DNA of 23,676 nucleotides from an uncultured Collinsella sp. GTDB lineage: Bacteria; Actinomycetota; Coriobacteriia; Coriobacteriales; Coriobacteriaceae. The notes under the pieces were generated by a model, which saw only the letters and a program-made list of their open reading frames with translations, was not told the DNA's origin and did not search any database. The stretch covers positions 1 through 23,676 of the forward strand of contig CABUKY010000015.1 of the NCBI GenBank assembly GCA_902492185.1, given 5' to 3'. Made by a program: the position numbers and the translations under genes. How positions within the stretch are numbered: position 1 is the first letter of the stretch; each line of letters opens with the position of its first letter. Below are positions 14,174 to 21,643 of this stretch, one piece after another.

Positions 14174-15085
14174 ATGTCTGCTTGCCCGCTGGTCGATTGC
14201 CATACCCACACCTCGTTTTCGGACGGGCACGCCTCGTTTGAGGACAACGTTCGCGCCGCTGCTGCGGCCGGGTGCCACGTCATGGTCTCGACTGACCACC
14301 TCACCCTACCCGCCAGCATGGACGCCAACTGCGAAGTGCAGGTTGTCGAGGGCGACCTGCCGGCACATCGCCTGGCCTTTGAGGACGCCCGCAAGCTTGC
14401 CGCGCAGATTGCGCCGGAGCTCGAGCTTATCTATGGCTTTGAATGCGATTGGTACGAGGGCTGCGAGCCTTTGGTCGAGCGCTGGTCAGCGGGTGCCATA
14501 GTGCGCTTGGGCAGTGTGCACTGGACTGGCGATCCGGGCGATATCATGGCCGGTGCTGCGGGCACGGCGGGGACGGAGGACGTCGCTCGTCCCGATACGC
14601 CCGATTCGCTTTGTGGCTGGGTCGACGATGACACCGACCTGCATGTTTGGGAAAACCTGGGCGTACGCGGCGTGTGGGAGCGCTATGTCGATAACTGGTG
14701 CCGCGCCTGTGAAAGCCCGCTTAACTTTGATGTAATGGCCCACCCCGACCTGGTCATGCGCTTTTCGAAGGAAGGCTTTGCGCCCGACTTTGACCCCGCG
14801 CCATTCTGGGAGCAGATGGCAGAGTGTGCACACGACACGGGCCGCCGCGTTGAGGTCTCGACTGCCGCGCCGCGCAAGGGGCTCGACGACTACTACCCCG
14901 CGACCGGATTGCTGCGTTGCTTTGCCCATGCCGAGGTGCCCATTACCTTTGGTTCGGATGCGCACCGCGCCTGCGATATCTGCTGGAACATCCGCGAGGC
15001 CCAGGCCCACGCCTACGACTGTGGCTATCGAACCTTCGACATCCCCCACCTCACCGGAGAATGGGAGCCCACGCCCCTCGCCTAA
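14174..15085 (+). CDS. PHP-domain phosphatase, probable histidinol-phosphatase (HisK/HisJ type)
   Basis: A 303-residue PHP-family phosphoesterase. The N-terminal motif DCHTHTSFSDGH (8-19) provides metal ligands, followed by STDH, YGFECDWYEG, LGSVHW, NFDVMAHPDLV and the C-terminal FGSDAH. These are the metal-binding motifs of PHP histidinol-phosphatases, which hydrolyse L-histidinol phosphate to histidinol, the step before HisD. The histidine operon on the opposite strand encodes every other enzyme but no phosphatase (HisB here is only the dehydratase), which supports the role. The start is supported by AAAGGAG 7 bases upstream. A -10-like TACAAT lies at 14136-14141 without a clear -35. Other PHP substrates remain possible. 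Confidence 0.85.
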   Translation: MSACPLVDCHTHTSFSDGHASFEDNVRAAAAAGCHVMVSTDHLTLPASMDANCEVQVVEGDLPAHRLAFEDARKLAAQIAPELELIYGFECDWYEGCEPLVERWSAGAIVRLGSVHWTGDPGDIMAGAAGTAGTEDVARPDTPDSLCGWVDDDTDLHVWENLGVRGVWERYVDNWCRACESPLNFDVMAHPDLVMRFSKEGFAPDFDPAPFWEQMAECAHDTGRRVEVSTAAPRKGLDDYYPATGLLRCFAHAEVPITFGSDAHRACDICWNIREAQAHAYDCGYRTFDIPHLTGEWEPTPLA

Positions 15086-15086
15086 G

Positions 15087-15399
15087 ACTAGTCGTTGGGG
15101 ACACTCTTCACAAATGACCCCTTGGGGACGGAGGAAAACAGGTCGTTTTGCTCACCACCGACGCCCGTGCAACACCACCCGCCAAAAAGAACGCCCGTTT
15201 ACTACGATGAACCGCAAACCTCCGACCATCGGCTTAATGTGGAAAATAAAACCGCAGGTAGAAGCGTTGACGATTTGCTCAAAATCGACGTGTGGTCAGC
15301 AGATCCAGTTTCATCGTAGTAATTGGGCATGCTATTTGGCAGCGCCGGCAAAGACTGTCCCAAACGACTAGTCGTTTAAGAACGTCCCCAATGACTAGT
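15087..15399. repeat. 313-bp non-coding block with nested inverted repeats
   Basis: The ends are inverted repeats: ACTAGTCGTTGGGGAC (15087-15102) against GTCCCCAATGACTAGT (15384-15399), 15 of 16 matching. Inside, TTACTACGATGAA (about 15199-15211) and TTCATCGTAGTAA (about 15311-15323) are perfect inverted copies, with a smaller hairpin CGATTT/AAATCG between them. A perfect 16-bp palindrome AAACGACTAGTCGTTT lies at 15362-15377. The right end overlaps the hisE stop codon. No reading frame in it looks like a protein. It fits a MITE-like insertion or a structured RNA lying between convergent genes. Confidence 0.72.
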
Positions 15400-15712
15400 G
15401 GCGGCGGGCGTTGAGTTCGCCGGCCAGTTCGTCGAGGGTAATGCCGTAGCGCTCGAGCGTCACGAGCAGGTGATAGATCAGGTCACCGGCCTCGTAGCGA
15501 ATGTGATCGTGATCGTTATCCTTGCAGGCCATGATCACCTCGCTCGCCTCCTCGGCAAGCTTCTTGAGCAGCTCATCCTCGACGTCGGTCAGCAGACGCG
15601 CGGTATAGCTCTCCTGCGGCGATGCATCACGACGACCGTGAATCACCTCGGCCAGACCTGTCAGCGTCTCACCGATATTTCCATTCTGAACATTCGCGGT
15701 GCGCACACCCAT
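15395..15712 (-). CDS. hisE: Phosphoribosyl-ATP pyrophosphatase
   Basis: A 105-residue HisE, the second enzyme of histidine biosynthesis, which removes pyrophosphate from phosphoribosyl-ATP to give phosphoribosyl-AMP. The MazG-like all-alpha fold is marked by LLKKLAEEASEVIMACKDND and IRYEAGDLIYHLLVTLERYG, whose acidic residues bind magnesium. The normally fused partner HisI is a separate gene 46 bases upstream. An AAAGGA ribosome-binding site precedes the ATG. It is the last gene of the operon; its stop codon lies inside the inverted repeat that ends the neighbouring non-coding block. Confidence 0.95.
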   Translation of the reverse strand: MGVRTANVQNGNIGETLTGLAEVIHGRRDASPQESYTARLLTDVEDELLKKLAEEASEVIMACKDNDHDHIRYEAGDLIYHLLVTLERYGITLDELAGELNARRH

Positions 15713-15758
15713 GGTTCAATCCTTTCTGGTTGGCCAAGCACCTAGTCGAGCGCCCGCC

Positions 15759-16088
15759 CTACGCGAGTTTTTTAAAGAAGCAGGTACGGTTGCCGGTATG
15801 GCAGGCCGGACCCGGCGAGTCGACCTTGACCAGCAGTGTATCGCTATCGCAGTCGGCCCAGAGCTCCTTGACCTCTTGCATATTGCCGCTCGTCGCGCCC
15901 TTGTTCCAGAGCTCCTGACGGCTGCGGCTCCAAAACCACGTGGTACCGGTCTTGAGCGTCAGCCCCACCGACTCCTCGTTCATCCAAGCAACCATAAGCA
16001 CCTCGCCGGTGTCATACTGCTGAACCACACAAGGAATCAACCCACGGGCGTCGTATTTAAGCTCGGATGCAGTTATCACTTGCTCCAT
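15759..16088 (-). CDS. hisI: Phosphoribosyl-AMP cyclohydrolase
   Basis: A 109-residue single-function HisI, which opens the adenine ring of phosphoribosyl-AMP to give ProFAR. Zinc and magnesium motifs are seen: SRSRQELWNKGATSGN (54-69), DCDSDTLLVKV (79-89, with C80, D81 and D83) and GPACHTGNRTCFF (93-105, with C96 and C103). Its ATG immediately follows the hisF stop with no gap, a sign of tight translational coupling. Confidence 0.96.
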   Translation of the reverse strand: MEQVITASELKYDARGLIPCVVQQYDTGEVLMVAWMNEESVGLTLKTGTTWFWSRSRQELWNKGATSGNMQEVKELWADCDSDTLLVKVDSPGPACHTGNRTCFFKKLA

Positions 16089-16871
16089 TTAAAAATCCAA
16101 TCTCACGGGAATACCTTGAGAGGCCATATACTCTTTGACTTCGCGAATGCTGAAGGTTCCAAAGTGAAAGACGCTCGCCGCCAGCACGGCGTCGGCCTCG
16201 CCCTCGATCACACCCTCGGCAAAATGCTCGAGCGTACCCACGCCGCCGCTCGCGATGACGGGGATTGGCACCGCGCGGGCCACGGCGCGGGTGAGCGCCA
16301 GGTCAAATCCGGCCTTGGTGCCGTCGCGGTCCATACTGGTGAGCAAGATCTCGCCGGCGCCGCGACGAGCCGCCTCCTCGGCCCACGCCACCGCGTCGAT
16401 ACCCGTGGCGTTGCGGCCTCCTGCGGTAAAGACCTCCCACTTGTCGGCACCGGATGCGCCAGGCAGGCCGACGCGCTTGGCATCGATCGCCACGACCACG
16501 GCCTGGCTGCCAAACGCCGCGGCGGCCTGGCTGATCAGCGACGGGTCGTGCACGGCCGCCGAGTTGAGCGACACCTTGTCGGCACCGGCTGCAACCATGG
16601 TGCGCATGCCCGGCAGGTCGCGAAAGCCGCCGCCCACGGTATAGGGAATGGCCAGCTCCTCGGCCGCATGCGCTGCCATCTCGATAGTCGTCGCACGGTT
16701 GTCGCTTGTGGCGGTAATGTCTAAAAACACGACCTCGTCCGCACCCTCGCGGTCGTAGGCACGCGCCAGCTCCACCGGATCGCCCGCATCGCGCAGGCTC
16801 ACAAAGTTGACACCTTTGACCACACGGCCGTCCTTGACGTCTAGACAGGGAATTACGCGTTTAGTAAGCAT
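16089..16871 (-). CDS. hisF: Imidazole glycerol phosphate synthase, cyclase subunit
   Basis: A 260-residue HisF with the (beta/alpha)8 barrel fold. It uses ammonia delivered by HisH to convert PRFAR into imidazole glycerol phosphate and AICAR. Catalytic Asp residues D11 (VIPCLDVKDGRVVKG) and D130 (VVAIDAKR) are in place, as are the phosphate-binding segments YTVGGGFRD and LLTSMDRDGTKAGFD. It starts 3 bases after the hisA stop and abuts hisI. The length is normal. Confidence 0.97.
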   Translation of the reverse strand: MLTKRVIPCLDVKDGRVVKGVNFVSLRDAGDPVELARAYDREGADEVVFLDITATSDNRATTIEMAAHAAEELAIPYTVGGGFRDLPGMRTMVAAGADKVSLNSAAVHDPSLISQAAAAFGSQAVVVAIDAKRVGLPGASGADKWEVFTAGGRNATGIDAVAWAEEAARRGAGEILLTSMDRDGTKAGFDLALTRAVARAVPIPVIASGGVGTLEHFAEGVIEGEADAVLAASVFHFGTFSIREVKEYMASQGIPVRLDF

Positions 16872-16874
16872 GGG

Positions 16875-17618
16875 CTACTCATCCCCTCGGGCAGCGGCCA
16901 GCGCCTGCGCCAGCGTAAAGTTGCCTTCGTAGAGCGCACGGCCGGTAATGGCGCCTTCAATCGCGCCCTCGCCCACCGCGGCCAGCGCGCGGATGTCGTC
17001 GAGCGTCGATATACCGCCCGAAGCCACAACGGAAAAGCCCGCGACCTCGGCCACATGGCGATACATCGCCACATCGATGCCCGTCTGCATGCCATCGCGC
17101 GCGATGTCGGTATACACCAGATGCTTAAAGCCTAGCTCGGAAAGCTGCGCCACGGCATCGTCGAGTGCCACGCTCGCGCCGTCGCGCCAGCCATTCACCT
17201 TAACCTGGCCGTCGCGCGCGGCAATATCGGCGACCAGCAGCTCGCCAAAGCCTTGGGCCGCCACCTCGGCAAAACCCGGCTCGGTCACCAGCACGGTGCC
17301 CAGCGCAATGCGGCGAGCACCATAGCCGGCCAACTCGTCGATGCGCGCGAGCGAGCGGACGCCGCCGCCCACGTCCACGGACAGACCGTCGACGCCGCAG
17401 ATGGCCTTAATCGCCGCTGAGTTGGCAGCGCACGCGTCCTCGTCCTCGCCAAAGGCAGCGGACAGGTCGACGACGTGTACCCAGCTCGCGCCCTGCTCGG
17501 CAAACGAGCGGGCAACGGCCATGGGGTCGTCGGAATATACCTTGCAGCGGCTGCGGTCGCCGCGCTCCAGGCGCACGACCTTGCCGCCGATCAGATCGAT
17601 TGCGGGAAACAGGATCAT
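16875..17618 (-). CDS. hisA: 1-(5-phosphoribosyl)-5-[(phosphoribosylamino)methylideneamino]imidazole-4-carboxamide isomerase
   Basis: A 247-residue HisA with the (beta/alpha)8 barrel fold, which performs the Amadori rearrangement of ProFAR to PRFAR. Catalytic Asp residues are D8 (FPAIDLIGGKVVRL) and D131 (VADIAARDGQVKVNGW), with VDVGGGVRS and VVASGGISTLDD binding the two phosphates. In many actinobacteria this protein (PriA) also serves tryptophan synthesis in place of TrpF; that cannot be decided here. The ATG overlaps the hisH stop in an ATGA, and hisF follows after 3 bases. Confidence 0.96.
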   Translation of the reverse strand: MILFPAIDLIGGKVVRLERGDRSRCKVYSDDPMAVARSFAEQGASWVHVVDLSAAFGEDEDACAANSAAIKAICGVDGLSVDVGGGVRSLARIDELAGYGARRIALGTVLVTEPGFAEVAAQGFGELLVADIAARDGQVKVNGWRDGASVALDDAVAQLSELGFKHLVYTDIARDGMQTGIDVAMYRHVAEVAGFSVVASGGISTLDDIRALAAVGEGAIEGAITGRALYEGNFTLAQALAAARGDE

Positions 17619-18316
17619 CGGCCAACCTCCTCGACGATGTTGACGAAGTTCTTAAGGATGCGCTGACCCAGCGCAGAGGATTTCTCGGGATGGAACTGAC
17701 AACCCCACACGTTACCGTGGCGCACGATGCACGGGAAGCTCCGCGTATAGTGCGTGCGCGCCAGCACATCGGCGGCATCGGCATCGTCGGTCACCGCGTA
17801 GCTGTGGGTGAAGTACATGTTGGCGCCCTCGGCAAAACCGGCGAGCAATGGATCGGCCGCACCAGAGGGCGTCATGTGCACCTGATCCCATCCCACGTGC
17901 GGCACCTTCAGACGGCTCGACTCCAGGCGCGTGCACGAACCGTGCATAATGCCCAGGCCATCGACCCAAGGGCCGTCGGTATGGTCGGGGGCGTTGCCGT
18001 CGGCGACCGCGCCCTCGTCCGCAGGCACACCCTCGTTGCCGCGCTCAAAGAATAGTTGAAGGCCCAGGCAGATGCCGAGCAGCGGAGTTCCGGCGGCAAC
18101 GGCGTCGAGCACCGCGTCCGCCTCGCCGCTCTGGCGCATAAAGGCGATCGCGTCATAGAACGCGCCCACGCCCGGGATGACCAGGCCGTCAGCGTTGCGG
18201 ATCTGCTCCGGATCGTCCGACGTGCAGGCAGCGGCACCGGCGCGCGCAAGCCCGCGCACGACGCTCGACAAGTTGCCCTTGTGGTAGTCGACCACCACGA
18301 TCTTCGGTTCGCCCAC
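17615..18316 (-). CDS. hisH: Imidazole glycerol phosphate synthase, glutaminase subunit
   Basis: A 233-residue class I glutamine amidotransferase, started here at GTG 18316 (GEPKIVVVDYHKGN follows). The GTG has GGAGGGG just upstream, while the longer frame to ATG 18367 begins inside a hairpin and adds residues unlike HisH. The catalytic triad is C83 (LLGICLGLQLFF), H209 and E211 (GCQFHPEKS). The oxyanion region IPGVGAF is present. It releases ammonia from glutamine and passes it to HisF. A segment at about 95-120 (EGVPADEGAVADGNAPDHTDGP) is a little longer than usual. It overlaps hisA by four bases. Confidence 0.95.
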   Translation of the reverse strand: MGEPKIVVVDYHKGNLSSVVRGLARAGAAACTSDDPEQIRNADGLVIPGVGAFYDAIAFMRQSGEADAVLDAVAAGTPLLGICLGLQLFFERGNEGVPADEGAVADGNAPDHTDGPWVDGLGIMHGSCTRLESSRLKVPHVGWDQVHMTPSGAADPLLAGFAEGANMYFTHSYAVTDDADAADVLARTHYTRSFPCIVRHGNVWGCQFHPEKSSALGQRILKNFVNIVEEVGR

Positions 18317-18341
18317 GCGACCCCTCCACTTCTCATCATCC

Positions 18342-18382
18342 AAAACCACCACAAAGGGGACAGGCACCTTTGTGGTGGTTTT
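18342..18382. terminator. Perfect hairpin with 16-bp stem between hisB and hisH (attenuator- or repeat-like)
   Basis: AAAACCACCACAAAGG (18342-18357) is exactly complementary to 18367-18382, with a 9-base loop. The arms start with A-runs and end with T-runs, so it resembles an intrinsic terminator in both directions (T4 on the operon strand, T5 on the other). It lies in the 80-base gap between hisB and hisH, the only gap in this part of the operon. It could reduce expression of hisHAFIE, or be an inserted palindromic repeat. Confidence 0.75.
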
Positions 18383-18396
18383 TGCCTTTGTTGCGG

Positions 18397-18984
18397 TTAC
18401 AGCGAGCCCTTGGTGCTGGGGATGCCCTGCACGCGGGGATCGAGTTCGCAGGCGTGGCGCATCGTGCGGCCCACGGCCTTAAAGGCGGCCTCGATAATGT
18501 GATGCGAGTTGCCGCCTGCCAGCTCGCGCACGTGCAGCGTGAGCTTGGCATCGCGCGCAAAGGCGTAGAAGAACTCGACGGCCAGCTCGGTATCGAAGCT
18601 GCCCACGCGCTCGGTCGGCACGGGCAGCTCGCAGTAGGCCTGCCCGCGGCCCGAAATATCAACAGCAGCCATCACGAGCGTCTCGTCCATGGCGATCGCC
18701 GCGTCGGCAAAGCGCGTAATGCCCGCCTTGTCGCCCAGCGCCTGGCAAAACGCCTCGCCCAGCACAATGCCCGTGTCCTCGACGGTATGGTGCGCGTCGA
18801 CCTCCACGTCGCCCACCGCGTGCACCGTCAGATCGAACAGACCATGGCGGCCAAAAGCGTTGAGCATGTGGTCGAAAAACAGCACGCCGGTCGAGATATC
18901 GCACACGCCGCTTCCGTCCAAGTCGAGCTTTACGACAATGTCGGTCTCGCCCGTCTTGCGGGTTACCTCGGCATAGCGGTCCAT
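18397..18984 (-). CDS. hisB: Imidazoleglycerol-phosphate dehydratase
   Basis: A 195-residue monofunctional HisB, which dehydrates imidazole glycerol phosphate to imidazole acetol phosphate. The two manganese-binding half-domain motifs are DAHHTVED (63-70) and, in the second half, NSHHIIEAAFKA; FFDHMLNAFGRHG and the C-terminal STKGSL are also typical. The phosphatase domain seen in enterobacterial HisB is absent, so another protein must remove the phosphate from histidinol phosphate. Its ATG directly abuts the hisC stop codon. A hairpin follows its stop. Confidence 0.97.
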   Translation of the reverse strand: MDRYAEVTRKTGETDIVVKLDLDGSGVCDISTGVLFFDHMLNAFGRHGLFDLTVHAVGDVEVDAHHTVEDTGIVLGEAFCQALGDKAGITRFADAAIAMDETLVMAAVDISGRGQAYCELPVPTERVGSFDTELAVEFFYAFARDAKLTLHVRELAGGNSHHIIEAAFKAVGRTMRHACELDPRVQGIPSTKGSL

Positions 18985-20100
18985 CTACATCTCCTCCTTC
19001 ACCAGCGCGGCAAACGCAGCCAGCACCTCGTCGTTTTCCTGCGGGGTACCCACGGTAATGCGCAGGCAGTCCGCGAGCCCCGGCGCATAGCTAAAGTCGC
19101 GCACCAAAATCGAATACTCGTCGCGCAGACGCTCGCGCACGCGCGTGGCATGCGGCGTGCGCACGAGCACAAAGTTCGCCGCGCTCGGCCACGCCTCCAC
19201 GGGCAGACCCTCGGCAGCCATTGCGTACAGGGCACACAGTTCGCGCTCGCGCTCGGATGCAACCTGTGCCACCACGGGCGCGTACGCATCGCGGGCACGC
19301 ACGCAGGCAAGCGCGGCGGCCTGGCTCAGCACGTTGACCGAATAGATCTGGCGAATCGCCGCGAACACATCGATGACCTCGGGCGCCGCGATCACATAGC
19401 CCAGACGCGTGCCGGCGGCGCCGAACGCCTTGGACAGCGTATGCAGAATCACCAGGTTGGGATGCTCGGCGATAAGCCCCTGCGCCGTGGTAGCCGCGCC
19501 AAACGAATCGTCCGCAAACTCAACGTAGGCCTCGTCAACCATGACCATGCCGGGGCACGCATCGCACAGGGCCGCGACAAAGTCGAGCGGCGCCACGTCA
19601 CCCGTGGGATTGTTGGGCGAGGTCACGATCGCCAGATCGCACTCGGAAGCCGCCGCAAGCACCGCCGCATGGTCGAGCTCAAAGGTCACCGGGTCGCGCC
19701 ACACGTCGCGCACCTCGGTCTGGCACAGCGACGCAAAGAACGCGTACTCGCTAAAGCACGGCGGGCAGTTGAGCAGGGTCCGCCCCGCGCCGCCAAACGC
19801 CAGCAGGTAGTTATAGAGCAGCTCATCGCCGCCGTTTCCCGCGCAAATATTCTCACGCGCCACGCCATGCCAGGCAGCGAGCTCATCGCGCAGGTCGTTG
19901 GACATGGGATCGGGATAGCGGTTGAGCGGCGTGGCAGCCAAGGCCGCATCAACCGCCTCGCGCACGCCAGCAGGTACGGGATAGGTGTTCTCGTTGGCCG
20001 AAAGATTGATGCGCGTGGGCGTAAAGTTGGGATCGTAGGGCTCGATACCGGCCAAGTAGGGCTGGACGAGCTCCTTCATGCGCGGCGTGAGTTCGGCCAT
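18985..20100 (-). CDS. hisC: Histidinol-phosphate aminotransferase
   Basis: A 371-residue class I/II PLP-dependent aminotransferase started at ATG 20100 (MAELTPRMKELVQPYLAGIEPYDP), one base after the hisD stop; the longer frame reads hisD out of phase. The PLP lysine is K224 in HTLSKAFGAAGTRLGY, the ring-binding D189 is in VDEAYVEF, and NNPTG is at 163-167. It transfers an amino group from glutamate to imidazole acetol phosphate, giving histidinol phosphate. Its closeness to hisD and hisB suggests coupled translation. Confidence 0.96.
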   Translation of the reverse strand: MAELTPRMKELVQPYLAGIEPYDPNFTPTRINLSANENTYPVPAGVREAVDAALAATPLNRYPDPMSNDLRDELAAWHGVARENICAGNGGDELLYNYLLAFGGAGRTLLNCPPCFSEYAFFASLCQTEVRDVWRDPVTFELDHAAVLAAASECDLAIVTSPNNPTGDVAPLDFVAALCDACPGMVMVDEAYVEFADDSFGAATTAQGLIAEHPNLVILHTLSKAFGAAGTRLGYVIAAPEVIDVFAAIRQIYSVNVLSQAAALACVRARDAYAPVVAQVASERERELCALYAMAAEGLPVEAWPSAANFVLVRTPHATRVRERLRDEYSILVRDFSYAPGLADCLRITVGTPQENDEVLAAFAALVKEEM

Positions 20101-20101
20101 G

Positions 20102-21538
20102 TTAGGCCTCCCCGCCGGTCGCGCCAGCGGCACCGCCCGCAGCCGCCGCCAGGTCCACGCCCTCGGCAACCGTCGCCACAGCATCACCCGGCCAGGCAAC
20201 CTTAGTCAGGTCGGCCGCGGCCAGCGACGCGGCGCTCACGGCATCCTCGCCCTGCTCCAGCACGCGGCGACGCAGAGCGGCGGAAAGCGCGTGCGCCCAC
20301 AGGCCCTCGGCCTCGGCCAGGCGCTGCGTAGCGGGAGCGTCGGAGAGCAGGCCCTCGGGTGTATAGCAAATGACACTCGAGCGCTTGACGAACTCTTCGA
20401 CCGAAAGCGGGTTGGAGAACATAGCCGTGCCGCCGGTCGGCAGCGTGTGGTTGGGTCCGGCAACATAATCGCCGAGCGGCTCGGAGCTCCAAGCGCCCAC
20501 AAAGATGGCACCGGCGTTGCGGATACCACCAAGCAGGCCCATCGCATCCTTGCAGTGCAGCTCCAGGTGCTCGGGCGCCACGGTGTTCACCGCCTCGACG
20601 GCAGCGGCCATGTCGGCGGCCACTACGATGGTGCCCTCGTTATCGAGCGAGGCGCGCGTGATCTCGGCACGCGGCGACTGCGCCACCAGGATGTCGATAC
20701 CCACCTCGACCTCACGCGCAAACTGCTCGTCGCAGGTCACCAGATAGCAGGCTGCCAGCGGATCGTGCTCGGCCTGGGCCATCAGGTCGGCAGCGACCAC
20801 CATAGGCTTGGCCGTGGCATCGGCCAGCACGCAGACCTCGGACGGGCCGGCAACCATGTCGATACCCACGTCGCCCGAGACAATCTGCTTGGCAGCGGCA
20901 ACAAAGGCGTTGCCCGGGCCGGTGATCTTGTCGACGCGCGGAATGGTCTCAGTACCGTACGCCAGCGCGGCCACGGCCTGAGCGCCGCCCACCATGTAGA
21001 TCTCGTCCACGCCGCCGAGCTTGGCTGCCGCGAGCGTATACGGGCTGATCAGGCCGTCCTTTTGCGGCGGGGTCACCATGACCACGCGTTTGACGCCGGC
21101 CACCTTGGCGGGAATGGCGTTCATAAGCACGGTGGAGGGATACTGCGCGCGACCGCCCGGCACATAGATGCCGGCCGCCGCGAGCGGGGTCACCTTAACG
21201 CCGAGCATCGTGCCGTCCGGGCGCGTAGTAAACCAGCTCTGTTCGACCTCGCGCTGGTGGAACTCGCGAATCTGGCGTGCAGCCTTTTCGAGCGCCGCGA
21301 CAAAGGCGGGATCAAGGTCTTCGAGCGCGGCATCAATCTGCTCTTGCGGCAAACGGAAGCTCTGCAGCTCAACGCCGTCAAAACGCTGGCAGTAATCGCG
21401 GACCGCGGCATCGCCGTTGGCACGCACGTTGGCCACGATATCGCGGGCGGCGTCGACGATGTTTTGCGGCAGCACGCCCTTACGGTTGAGCTGGTTGGTA
21501 ACGAGGCGCTCACCGGGAGCAAGCTTGATGGTCTTCAT
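20102..21538 (-). CDS. hisD: Histidinol dehydrogenase
   Basis: A 478-residue zinc enzyme that oxidises histidinol twice with NAD+ to give histidine, the last step of the pathway. Typical motifs include GIYVPGGRAQYPSTVLMNAIPAKVAGV, YMVGGAQAVAALAYGTETIPRVDKITGPGN, GIDMVAGPSEVCVLAD and NHTLPTGGTAMF. It is longer than the usual 425-440 residues; the extra part is a C-terminal Ala/Gly-rich tail (about 435-478, ending AAAAGGAAGATGGEA), probably disordered. It follows hisZG after a 105-base gap, the largest in the operon apart from none other upstream, and one base separates it from hisC. Confidence 0.96.
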   Translation of the reverse strand: MKTIKLAPGERLVTNQLNRKGVLPQNIVDAARDIVANVRANGDAAVRDYCQRFDGVELQSFRLPQEQIDAALEDLDPAFVAALEKAARQIREFHQREVEQSWFTTRPDGTMLGVKVTPLAAAGIYVPGGRAQYPSTVLMNAIPAKVAGVKRVVMVTPPQKDGLISPYTLAAAKLGGVDEIYMVGGAQAVAALAYGTETIPRVDKITGPGNAFVAAAKQIVSGDVGIDMVAGPSEVCVLADATAKPMVVAADLMAQAEHDPLAACYLVTCDEQFAREVEVGIDILVAQSPRAEITRASLDNEGTIVVAADMAAAVEAVNTVAPEHLELHCKDAMGLLGGIRNAGAIFVGAWSSEPLGDYVAGPNHTLPTGGTAMFSNPLSVEEFVKRSSVICYTPEGLLSDAPATQRLAEAEGLWAHALSAALRRRVLEQGEDAVSAASLAAADLTKVAWPGDAVATVAEGVDLAAAAGGAAGATGGEA

Positions 21539-21643
21539 TTCGGTATCCCCTATCGGTCGAGGCTATGTTCGAAAAACGAGAGGCCGGGCGGCGGCACCAG
21601 TCGGCCCGCAGCCCAGACGTTGGGACGCCCGTGCGTGCTCGCG

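Noticed and set aside
18370..20205. 611-codon plus-strand frame opposite hisB and hisC
   Set aside because: It lies antisense to conserved genes and its composition is typical of a reverse-strand artefact of GC-rich coding sequence.
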